NCBI RefSeq assembly: GCF_019049625.1
Contig: NZ_JAFMOY010000103.1
Location: 1 to 41,104 of the forward strand
Reading direction: 5' to 3'
Length of the DNA stretch: 41,104 nucleotides
Origin: Rahnella ecdela
GTDB taxonomy: Bacteria > Pseudomonadota > Gammaproteobacteria > Enterobacterales > Enterobacteriaceae
In this document: positions 34,389 to 41,104 of the stretch, in pieces
Position numbering within the stretch: the first letter of the stretch is position 1
Layout of the letters: each line of letters begins with the position of its first letter
Position numbers and translations under genes: made by a program
The notes under the pieces: generated by a model
The model's database searches: none
What the model saw: the letters and a program-made list of their open reading frames with translations, nothing else
What the model was told of the DNA's origin: nothing

Positions 34389-34655
34389 ATGAACAAAATC
34401 ATATCTACAGCACTTCTTTTATCATTGAGCTTTAGTGTCTTTGCCGCTAAAGAAATTCGTAATTCTGAAATGGAAAGCATGAAAGTAAAAACAGGAGATA
34501 TCACCATTGAAATTAAGGATGGGACATTGGATGAGGCAGTTTCGTTGTTATCAAAAAAAGCTGATGAAAAAGGTGCTTCTTACTTTCACATTATTTCCAT
34601 TAGTAAGCCAGGGATGGGGGGAACCGTTCGTGCAACTGCAGAAACTTATAAGTAA
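34389..34655 (+). CDS. Secreted DUF1471 (YdgH/BhsA/McbA-like) protein
   Basis: An 88-residue protein. The ATG at 34389 lies nine bases after AGGA; the ATG at 34383 is too close to it. The signal peptide is about 1-19 (ending SFSVFA). The single domain follows the DUF1471 plan: IKDGTLDEAVSLLSKKADEKGASYFHIISISKP then TAETYK. It is more AT-rich than the DUF1471 genes at 14-15.5 kb and diverges from them in the first strand. It is alone between IS remnants and is probably a separately acquired stress gene. Confidence 0.83.
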   Translation: MNKIISTALLLSLSFSVFAAKEIRNSEMESMKVKTGDITIEIKDGTLDEAVSLLSKKADEKGASYFHIISISKPGMGGTVRATAETYK

Positions 34656-35097
34656 TACATTTTATTAAATATCCACACTTTTCAAGTTCACACCCTTGAG
34701 TGCCAGAGGGTGTGAATGTAAATTTCCAGTCAATACGGCAATGACATATAAGATTGCGTATTAATTTTGATATGTGAGTGTTTATGATAAAAAATCAAAG
34801 ATCAAAAATATTCTTTAGCCACTTTGCTAGCTTACTCTTTAAACTCATTTGCTAGTCATCACTTTGAGTCAAATTCCGTAATACAGAAAAAATAAATCAA
34901 CTTGATAACTATGTATTCCAGTCAACTCACCAGGATAAAACCTCCTTTACTATGGATGCAAATCCTTCGCCAAAATTTACCGCTAGAGGAATTTTCAAAT
35001 CCGGTGCTATATAACATCCATATTTCTAATGATAACAATTTCAAAAAAGGCCACACCTTTTCACTGATTTTTGATGATAGAGGTGGTTATGGGGCTG
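34656..35097. other. AT-rich region between the DUF1471 gene and IS3 scraps
   Basis: Nothing I can support as a gene lies here. Plus-strand frames such as the one from 34902 run into antisense IS sequence. The GC content is low throughout. Confidence 0.35.
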
Positions 35098-35344
35098 CTC
35101 ACTATTGTATACATTCAGCCAGCGTTCCGTTATTTCCCGTGCTTCGTTCAGCGTTCTGAACAGATAAAAATCGAGTATTTCGGTCCGGTACGTTCGGTTA
35201 AAACGCTCGATAAACGCGTTCTGCGTTGGCTTACCCGGCTTGATAAATTCCAGCATCACACCATGCTCTTCAGCCCATTGCGCCAGAGCCAGCGATACCC
35301 GTTCCTGCTCGTTATCCATCCGCATTTTCAGCGGATATCCACGG
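35098..35344 (-). mobile_element. IS407-group OrfB fragment
   Basis: The minus strand encodes the last part of an rve domain almost identical to that of the IS3 element at 16870: MRMDNEQERVSLALAQWAE, GVMLEFIKPGKPTQNAFIE and TYRTEILDFYLFRTLNEA. It includes two of the three DDE residues. Homology stops at NSEQPH near 35098 on one side and at 35344, where a different IS begins, on the other. Confidence 0.82.
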
Positions 35345-35489
35345 GCGACCGAGCTGTTTTATGGATGGATACCCAACTCTCTGATGACCACAGAGGCTTT
35401 TTTGCCATACCGATAATAGAGTTCAACAGCCCGAACTCTGTCCTCATATGAATGCATTAACTCTCTCCCGAGAGTCCAAGAAATCATCC
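35345..35489 (-). mobile_element. Left-end fragment of the 26342-type IS3-like element
   Basis: In reverse complement this segment repeats the first 130-145 bases of the element at 26342: the terminal repeat (GGGGGGCGGATGATTTCTTG), CTCGGGAGAGAG, the start codon with MHSYEDRVRAVELYYRYGKK, and on to the codons for KQLGR. It ends abruptly at the IS407-group fragment. The outer end is at about 35489, where a perfect inverted repeat starts. Confidence 0.82.
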
Positions 35490-35526
35490 GCCCCCCTAAG
35501 AAACTGTGCTTTCAAGTTTCTTAGGG
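35490..35526. repeat. Perfect 14-bp inverted repeat abutting an IS end
   Basis: CCCCCTAAGAAACT (35490-35503) and AGTTTCTTAGGGGG (35513-35526) are exact complements around the 9-base loop gtgctttca. The outer C run merges with the terminal repeat of the IS fragment. Its strength and place suggest a strong transcript hairpin or an IS target structure. There is no long T-run on either side. Confidence 0.65.
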
Positions 35527-35606
35527 GGAAGCAAACGGCGAACCCTAATCGTTAAATTGGCACCTAAAACTCGACCAAAGCAGCCCGCCTCGCCAGTTGT
35601 GGACAA

Positions 35607-36482
35607 TCACTTTTTGCGGCAGAGGTTAGCATAAGGTGTGAGTAACAGTACGAGTGCTCCCAACAATAACAATTCATCCTTGATAAGAAATTGTCCGGTA
35701 CGACCAATAAACGGAAAACCGAAGTCTGACTGCCAGGCGGGCAAGCTGAACAGGAAAGTATTGGTCAACAGGTATGTGCAAATCGCAGCCAGAAACCCCA
35801 GACGTGCAATATTCTGATGCCATGGCCAGAAAAGAATGAGTGCCGCCGTGCCGAGTTCAGTCAACCCGATAACAATGGAAGCCTGCTGGACAGTGCAGAA
35901 GTTATATAGCCAGGAGAAGAGCGGGCTTGATTTCATCAGATGGCTGATACCCACCGCCTCCACCGCAGTAAATTTCATGCAGCCAATCCAGATCAGCACC
36001 AGTAATTGTCCCAACCACTGACTGACCACGGCAGCACGATATAGACGCTCACGGCACTGGAAGGCAAAAATCCCCAGCCCTAACGCGGCGATACCAAGAT
36101 GTTTTAGCAGTGTTTGCCCTCCCCCAATCACCGGGAAGCCGGAATACACATCAGTATGCTGGTACATCGGCTTCCCAATCAGCAACAATAACCCGGAGAA
36201 CCAGAATACGGCGGCCGCCAGCCCGGCATAACGCCGGATCATCTCGTGTGAGAACATCAATAACAAACCAATCAAAACCTCAAGTATACCGACACTGATA
36301 CTCACAGTACTGGCCATGGAAGCCGCAGGCAACCAGGCGTACTGAGCCAGTAAAGCAGCCATGGAGTCTTCCATAAATGGTAAGAATCGCATTAAGCCAA
36401 ACCAAATCATTATTAAACCCAGCAAAACAGAGATGAATCGCAAGAGGGGTTTTCCTACAGTGTAGATTTCACGTTCTTTCAT
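35607..36482 (-). CDS. Tandem DUF417 membrane protein
   Basis: A 291-residue membrane protein that is a head-to-tail repeat of two DUF417 (RclC/YkgB-like) units. The first covers about residues 12-150 (VLLGLIMIWFGLMRFLPF, VGILEVLIGLLLMFS, GGGQTLLKHLGIAALGLGIF). The second covers about 168-285 (LVLIWIGCMKFTAVEAVGIS, IVIGLTELGTAALILFW, FPFIGRTGQFLIKDELLLLGALVLLL). About eight hydrophobic segments are seen. AAGGA lies six bases before the ATG. Single-unit relatives function in reactive chlorine resistance in E. coli. It diverges from the patD-like/AhpD-like operon across a 670-base gap. Confidence 0.8.
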   Translation of the reverse strand: MKEREIYTVGKPLLRFISVLLGLIMIWFGLMRFLPFMEDSMAALLAQYAWLPAASMASTVSISVGILEVLIGLLLMFSHEMIRRYAGLAAAVFWFSGLLLLIGKPMYQHTDVYSGFPVIGGGQTLLKHLGIAALGLGIFAFQCRERLYRAAVVSQWLGQLLVLIWIGCMKFTAVEAVGISHLMKSSPLFSWLYNFCTVQQASIVIGLTELGTAALILFWPWHQNIARLGFLAAICTYLLTNTFLFSLPAWQSDFGFPFIGRTGQFLIKDELLLLGALVLLLTPYANLCRKK

Positions 36483-37152
36483 GGAATGTCCTTATTTTTG
36501 CCTTTTCGTGGGGGTCGTATTGTAATGGAGCATATAAATAACTGACTGGCTTGAACTCATCTGAGATTAACCCTTGATAGTCTCCTTAAAATAAAATCAT
36601 CGGCATTCCCACCAAAAAAGGAGTTATGAGAGTTAAGCATCAATATGAGACGCCTTCAAATTTCTATATATCCATTAAAATAGTTACATAGCATATAATT
36701 TTTTTGGATGGATTTTCTTGCTCTAATCTGGAGTCATGACTCTTATTTGAGTGTTTATATGAATTATCGTACTGTTTTTTTTCGCTAATTTGTTTTTTCG
36801 AAATGTATTCTATGGGTTCTTGCAGCAAGTGAATGGTCAGGGATTGGTATCGACCTTCACTAAACCCGACAAGTGCTTTACATTGCTTTTTTAAATGGTT
36901 TTATTGGCATATGAAAGGTGTTTTTTTCACTTGTGAGTAAAGGATATATATTTGAATTTCTTATTCATCCTTCTGTGAACGCCTACTGAATCGTATATAA
37001 TTTCATAAAACAGAGTTTAGTTTTTAAAAAAATCAATTACCCCATTAGCATATTTAGCTCTACTGTTAATCAGACTGCATGTTATGAGTATGTGAGTTAA
37101 TTAATTTTACAGGCATCTACACTACTGTGTCGCTAAAATCAGGGAGCAAGCT
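36483..37152. promoter_or_regulatory. Divergent AT-rich control region, 670 bases
   Basis: It separates the tandem-DUF417 gene from the patD-like gene and should hold both promoters. A 21-codon frame from 36626 has a GGAG only two bases before its ATG and is not called. I saw no long perfect palindrome and no TetR-type O1-O3 core. Confidence 0.35.
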
Positions 37153-38577
37153 GTGCAAAAAAGTTTATTTATTAATGGTGAAATGCTCGCAGGCAACGGG
37201 GAAACACAACTCGTCTATAATCCCTATGACGGAACATTAATTACAGAGCTAAATGAGGCAACAGCCGAACAAGTTGATACTGCAATCATGGCTGCTGAAA
37301 ATGCATTTTATACGTGGGGAAAAACAACACCTAAAGTTCGCTCAGAATATCTTTTGAAACTGGCTGATGCCATTGAAATGCATGCCTGTGATTTTGCAAA
37401 AATCGAGTCACAGAATTGTGGCAAGCCTCTTCGGCAGCTTATCAATGATGAAATCCCCGCTTCTGCTGATATTTTCCGTTTTTTTTCCGGTGCTGCACGT
37501 TGTATGGATGGTGTGCCGGCAGGCGAATATCTGGCAGGGTATACCTCGATGGTTCGTCGAGATCCGCTCGGCGTTGTGGCATCAATCTCCCCGTGGAATT
37601 ACCCATTAATGATGGCTGCATGGAAAATTGCACCGGCCATTGCCGCGGGGAACTGCATTGTTCTTAAACCTTCCGAAATCACCCCGTTGACTACCCTTAA
37701 GCTGGCAGAGTTGTCTCAGGATATTTTGCCTGCCGGAGTGCTGAACGTCCTCTTTGGCAGAGGCCAGACACTTGGGGATAAGCTGACAGGGCACAAAAAA
37801 GTGAGAATGGTATCGCTGACCGGCTCGGTTCCGACAGGTGTCCATATCATCAATAACACTGCGGCGACTGTAAAGCGTAATCATATGGAGTTGGGGGGCA
37901 AATCGGCGGTACTGGTTTTTGATGACGCTGATATCGACCAAACGGTTCAGGGTATCTGCACATTCGGTTTTTATAATGCAGGCCAAGATTGCACCGCCGC
38001 CAGCCGTATTTATGTGCAACGTGGTGTCTATGCCGAACTGGTGGAAAAACTTGCCGTTGCCGTTGCCAACATCAAGGTTGGCGATCCAAAAGACAGCAGC
38101 ACTGAGATGGGACCACTTACCTCTAAGGCGCATCTTAATCGGGTAAGTGAGGCAGTTGAAAAAGCAAAATTAGTTAAGCATATCAAGGTTGCTGCCGGTG
38201 GTTCTAAAATAGATGGTGAGGGGTATTTCTATCAGCCAACTTTGCTTACTGGAGCAATGCAGGATGATGACATTGTCCGAAATGAAGTTTTTGGACCCGT
38301 TGTCAGTGTTACGGTCTTCGATAGCGAGGAGCAGGTGCTCGAATGGGCGAATGAATCTGAATATGCTCTGGCTTCCTCGGTCTGGACTACGGATGTGGGA
38401 AGAGCGCATAGAATTAGTGCCCGGCTACAGTATGGATGCACCTGGGTTAATACCCATTTTATGCTGGTCAGCGAAATGCCTCATGGAGGCATGAAACTTT
38501 CGGGATACGGTAAAGATATGTCTGTTTATGGGCTGGAAGATTACACCGTGATCCGACATGTCATGATTAAACATTAA
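37153..38577 (+). CDS. patD: Aldehyde dehydrogenase, PatD-like (gamma-aminobutyraldehyde dehydrogenase)
   Basis: A 474-residue protein starting at GTG 37153, preceded by AGGGAG. It has the same length as E. coli PatD (YdcW) and is highly similar throughout. The NAD-binding and catalytic features are in place: [17 protein letters not shown] near 146, the G-x4-G turn (LTGSVPTG), Glu246 in MELGGKS and the nucleophile Cys280 in GQDC. PatD oxidises 4-aminobutanal from putrescine to GABA; related enzymes also detoxify other aldehydes. No putrescine transaminase gene is next to it; instead an exported AhpD-like gene follows after 37 bases, which points to aldehyde or oxidant defence. The symbol is by similarity only. 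Confidence 0.83.
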   Translation: MQKSLFINGEMLAGNGETQLVYNPYDGTLITELNEATAEQVDTAIMAAENAFYTWGKTTPKVRSEYLLKLADAIEMHACDFAKIESQNCGKPLRQLINDEIPASADIFRFFSGAARCMDGVPAGEYLAGYTSMVRRDPLGVVASISPWNYPLMMAAWKIAPAIAAGNCIVLKPSEITPLTTLKLAELSQDILPAGVLNVLFGRGQTLGDKLTGHKKVRMVSLTGSVPTGVHIINNTAATVKRNHMELGGKSAVLVFDDADIDQTVQGICTFGFYNAGQDCTAASRIYVQRGVYAELVEKLAVAVANIKVGDPKDSSTEMGPLTSKAHLNRVSEAVEKAKLVKHIKVAAGGSKIDGEGYFYQPTLLTGAMQDDDIVRNEVFGPVVSVTVFDSEEQVLEWANESEYALASSVWTTDVGRAHRISARLQYGCTWVNTHFMLVSEMPHGGMKLSGYGKDMSVYGLEDYTVIRHVMIKH

Positions 38578-38614
38578 ATGCCACATTCAGATTAAAAAAC
38601 AACAGGGAATCATA

Positions 38615-39172
38615 ATGAAAATACTATTGTCTTCATTTTTAATATTTTGTATTTCTAATGCTGCGATAGCAAAAGATGATATTACTCAACGAAGTTATGA
38701 TGATGTGCAGTTTAAAAACAATCTTCTGACAACGAATCAGACTAATTACCTGAAAATACCTAAAGACTGGGCACATGCCTATGGCTCAGACTCCACGACC
38801 CTTACCCATTTGGACGCTAATCTGGCTGAACTGGTTAGATTACGTGTAGGGCAACTCGATAACTGTAATTATTGTGTGATCTTACATACCAGACAAACGG
38901 TGAAATTAGGTATCCCGACGGCGAAGGTATCCAGCCTTTCAACCTGGCAACAAAGTCATTTATTTACTGATAAGGAAAAAGCTGCTCTGGCGTTTGCTGA
39001 ATCACTGTCTGGCGTAAATCATGCGAATTTTCAGCCAGCTTACGAAAAACTTATTGAGGCTAAATTCAGCAACCCTGAAATTGAAGAGCTTACTAACGTC
39101 GTGATACTTATGAATATATGGTCGCGAATTTTCATGGTGCAGGGAAAATTTTCTGAACGTCCATCAGAGTGA
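38615..39172 (+). CDS. Exported AhpD-like (carboxymuconolactone decarboxylase-fold) protein
   Basis: A 185-residue protein with a signal peptide (about 1-19, ending NAAIA). The AhpD/CMD core is at about 68-150: ELVRLRVGQLDNCNYCVILH with the redox pair Cys84 and Cys87 and His91, followed by KEKAALAFAESLSGV. AhpD proteins reduce peroxiredoxins or act as alkylhydroperoxidases; they are usually cytoplasmic, so export is notable. Gene order gives a two-gene unit with the aldehyde dehydrogenase. AGGGAAT lies before the ATG. A terminator follows at 39327. Confidence 0.83.
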   Translation: MKILLSSFLIFCISNAAIAKDDITQRSYDDVQFKNNLLTTNQTNYLKIPKDWAHAYGSDSTTLTHLDANLAELVRLRVGQLDNCNYCVILHTRQTVKLGIPTAKVSSLSTWQQSHLFTDKEKAALAFAESLSGVNHANFQPAYEKLIEAKFSNPEIEELTNVVILMNIWSRIFMVQGKFSERPSE

Positions 39173-39326
39173 TCTCGGCAATTATTGTTTAGCAGGTGAA
39201 TATTTTGTGTCACGTCGCACCATCAAACATAATAATCATCCACTTCAGGACTAACGTTCCATTTTCTCGCTCTTAAGCTTTACCGCCCTCAACATTCTTT
39301 GCCGGATCTAGCCGCTGCCTGCTCTG

Positions 39327-39353
39327 ATGGCCGGCCAGTATCCGGCCATTTTT
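39327..39353 (+). terminator. Intrinsic terminator downstream of the AhpD-like gene
   Basis: ATGGCCGG (39327-39334) pairs with CCGGCCAT (39342-39349) around a 7-base loop, and TTTTT follows (39349-39353). It lies 155 bases after the AhpD-like stop codon and just before an IS903-like copy. Confidence 0.75.
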
Positions 39354-39381
39354 AGCTGCGTCGTTCTTTCAGGACACCAGA

Positions 39382-40360
39382 AGCTTTGTTGAATAAATCG
39401 GATTTAGATAAAAGCGCCTCCCGTCACTGACTTCCACAGGCAATACGCAAACTTTCTGGCATCCCTGCACACGTCATTTTGTTTAAGGCAAGGATCATGG
39501 TCATAGCTTCACCAACCTGCGCATCGTAGTCACGCAGCGTCAGGTGCCCACCGAACTGTTGTTTAACCCGGTACATCGCCGTTTCGGCCACTGAATGCCG
39601 GTTGTAAGCCGTGTTCCATTTCCAGTAAGCATTGCTCCCGGTAAGCCTCTGCATCGCCACCGCCTGATTTCAGTCCCCATATTCCGCCGGCCAGTAACCG
39701 GCACGCGTTTGCGGCGGGATAAACGCACTAATTTTCTTGCGTTGAGCTCGTCATGGCACCGTTTTGGGTCGTAAGCATCGTCTGCCGAAGCCACCTCAAT
39801 TTTGCGATGAATCTGGCGGATATGCCCCGGGAAGGCCTCTGCATCCGTCACGTTATTCAGGGAGAGGTCAGCGCAGATAACCTCATGCGTACCGGCGTCC
39901 ACCTCCAGGTGAAGTTTCCGCCAGACGCGGCGCTTTTCGTGACCATGTTTTTTCACCTTCCACTCTCCTTCACCAAAACTTTTAATCCGGTGGAATCGAT
40001 AACCAGATGGGCAATTTCGCCGCGCGTGGGGGTTTTAAACAGGATGTTGACGGAATTACCCCCCTGCTGACGCAGGAGTAATCCGGACAACGTAACGGGA
40101 GCTTCATCAGGGTGAAAATGGCCAGTTCAGAATAACGTTGTGGGCGGACCCACGACGAAGTTTTTGGTTCGTCGTACCAGGCCGGAATAGCCGACTCACC
40201 AAGCCAGAATGTCAGTGAACTCCGGTTGACGAGCGCCCAGTTGTAGGTAGCCCGGTTGGTGATTTTGAACTTTTTTTTGCTACGGGATACAGCCAGAGAG
40301 TCAGGAATGTGATGATCTGATCCTGATTTTTGCCAAAAGTTCGATTTATTCAACAAAGTC
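39382..40360 (-). mobile_element. Decayed IS903-like element (IS5 family)
   Basis: Degenerate terminal repeats are seen at 39382 (AGCTTTGTTGAATAAATC) and 40343-40360 (reverse complement GACTTTGTTGAATAAATC), each with one change. The 979 bp between them encode the transposase on the minus strand in three frames: N-terminal (KKKFKITNRATYNWALVNR) at 40100-40280, middle (ADLSLNNVTDAEAFPG) at 39740-39960 and C-terminal (VKQQFGGHLTLRDYDAQV) at 39424-39600. Small deletions and frameshifts make it inactive. The flanking nine bases do not match. Confidence 0.83.
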
Positions 40361-40429
40361 AGCCCGGTGTTCAATGATGGCGACAACGTTTTTGCCGGCA
40401 AAGCCTATAACTTCCAGGTCCCCTTTTAA
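40361..40429 (+). pseudogene. C-terminal tail of an unidentified protein, cut by the IS903-like end
   Basis: Directly after the IS end a plus-strand frame reads SPVFNDGDNVFAGKAYNFQVPF and stops at 40427-40429. It looks like the last residues of a real protein, with a beta-rich end, but is too short to identify. The rest must have been lost or displaced by the IS. Confidence 0.3.
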
Positions 40430-40609
40430 ATCCGTCCGGTACTGAACTGTAGCTGTTTAATACCTATACCATTCATACCACCGAACTAATGGGTGGACTG
40501 GTACAACAATAACCGGTTGATGAAGTCAGAAAAACTACCCCCCAAAAAAACCGGTGCGGTACTGTGGCAGCAGATGGGGTTCAGTACGATGAAATTAGCC
40601 GTATTTTCC

Positions 40610-40952
40610 GAGGGCTATTTGTCACACTAGGCTCTTTTTCAGCGACAGGAAAACCCGAGAAATGAGGGTTGATTGTCACAGTTTCCAACACGAAGATTCT
40701 TCACTGAGGTAGTAAGTTAATTTTGATAAATAAAATTATTATTTCGACAATCAGCACTTTAAATGAACTTTAACTCATAAAAGTTTTATGAACTGAGGGC
40801 ATTTTGTCACATTTAGGTATTGTGTTTCATGCACAAAGAGTATGAGGGCGCGTTGTCACACTTAGATATAATTATCTTTATAATCATAAAGATATGTGTG
40901 CAACTCTGGTTTTGAATATTTTGCCTTCTGAATTGAGGGCTATTTGTCACAC
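40610..40952 (+). repeat. Iteron-like repeats of a plasmid replication or incompatibility region
   Basis: Five 18-bp repeats in direct orientation start at 40610, 40664, 40795, 40844 and 40935. They share GAGGG-N5-TTGTCACA and are mostly followed by C-TT-A. The first and last (GAGGGCTATTTGTCACAC) are identical. From memory the motif resembles the RepE-binding iterons of F-type (RepFIA) replicons. No rep gene is visible; an IS3 element begins 26 bases after the last repeat and the window ends soon after. The sequence between repeats is AT-rich, as in origins. Confidence 0.72.
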
Positions 40953-40978
40953 TTACATGAATCGCCACGGATAATCTA

Positions 40979-41104
40979 TGAATAGACCCGGGTTTCGTAG
41001 ACACTTTTTTGCCTCATAATGGAGGCCTAATGAAGGAGTGTTTATGTCAGTCAAAACGTTCACTGAAGAATTCAAAATTGAAGCCGTAAAACAGATCACT
41101 GAGC
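40979..41104 (+). mobile_element. Left end of an IS3-family element, running off the window
   Basis: The segment TGAATAGACCCGGGTTTCGT followed by AGACACTTTTTTGCC, beginning at about 40979, is typical of IS3-family terminal repeats. It lies 65 bases before an OrfA start. Its entry into the iteron region is at or just before 40979. The right end is outside the window. Confidence 0.6.
41044..41104 (+). CDS. IS3-family OrfA, N-terminal part only
   Basis: From the ATG at 41044 with AAGGAG upstream, the 20 visible codons read MSVKTFTEEFKIEAVKQITE, the start of the HTH_Tnp_1 domain of IS3-family OrfA proteins. The gene continues past the end of the window. Confidence 0.75.
   Translation, partial: MSVKTFTEEFKIEAVKQITE

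Noticed and set aside
36626..36691. A 21-codon frame with GGAG close upstream
   Set aside because: The ribosome site is only two bases from the ATG and the peptide is unremarkable.
37606..38133. A 175-codon leftward frame inside the patD-like gene
   Set aside because: It is antisense to a well conserved aldehyde dehydrogenase and has no independent support.
40610..40952. Reading the five repeats as a CRISPR array
   Set aside because: The repeats are only 18 bp with uneven spacings of 54, 131, 49 and 91 bases between starts. They are not palindromic and no cas gene is present; iterons fit better.

Overview
The window looks like part of a plasmid from a gamma-proteobacterium of the Enterobacterales. 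The plasmid reading rests on five repeats of the form GAGGG-N5-TTGTCACA near the right end (iterons), an oriT-like region with an IncP/IncI-type nic core at about 25.17 kb, and degraded MobC and relaxase genes beside it. The enterobacterial reading rests on close likeness to E. coli MarC and PatD, small secreted DUF1471 (YdgH/BhsA/McbA-like) proteins, and IS903-like ends (GGCTTTGTTGAATAAATC). No rRNA, tRNA or CRISPR array was seen.

The window is a mosaic: short metabolic or stress operons separated by insertion-sequence debris. From left to right: a secreted protein made of 27-residue repeats and a FadL-type outer-membrane channel (0-2.2 kb); IS903-like and IS110 scraps (2.4-3.4 kb); a cupin-RidA pair diverging from a marC homologue (3.6-5.6 kb); IS110 debris (5.7-7.5 kb); a beheaded MFS transporter, a SAF-type dehydrogenase, a beta-hydroxyacid dehydrogenase and a convergent LacI regulator (7.5-11.3 kb); an IS1182 scrap (11.9 kb); a TetR/DUF1471/DUF417 stress module (12.2-15.7 kb); a GNAT gene with an IS3 element directly upstream (16.4-18.1 kb); a frameshifted CitMHS transporter, a LysR regulator, a D-2-hydroxyacid dehydrogenase and an RraA-family aldolase (18.5-22.6 kb); a decayed mobilization region (22.9-25.4 kb); a remnant of a multi-recombinase (RIT-like) element, then an IS3-like and an ISNCY-like element that both look intact (25.4-29.9 kb); an AT-rich block with a truncated regulator and two LysR paralogues (30.2-32.5 kb); IS903-like copies and a fourth DUF1471 gene (33-34.7 kb); a tandem-DUF417 membrane protein, a patD-like aldehyde dehydrogenase and an exported AhpD-like protein (35.6-39.2 kb); and IS debris, iterons and the start of another IS3 element (39.4-41.1 kb).

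The most coherent system is at 12.2-15.7 kb. Three near-identical palindromes (core CTAYCTWCTGGTAGGTAG) each enclose a promoter with a 17-bp spacer (TTGCMA-N17-TAGNNT). They lie upstream of a DUF1471-DUF417 pair, of a DUF1471-TetR pair, and of a second, opposite-facing DUF1471 gene that is followed by the first 20 codons of another tetR. The DUF1471+DUF417 pairing parallels E. coli RclB+RclC (reactive chlorine resistance). A second DUF417 protein, internally duplicated, lies beside an aldehyde dehydrogenase and an exported CxxC AhpD-like protein at 35.6-39.2 kb, which suggests an electrophile/oxidant-defence theme. That functional link is inference.

The two sugar-acid-like operons (8-11 kb and 18.5-22.6 kb) have intact-looking enzymes, but each transporter is damaged: one lost its N-terminal half and the other has a one-base frameshift.
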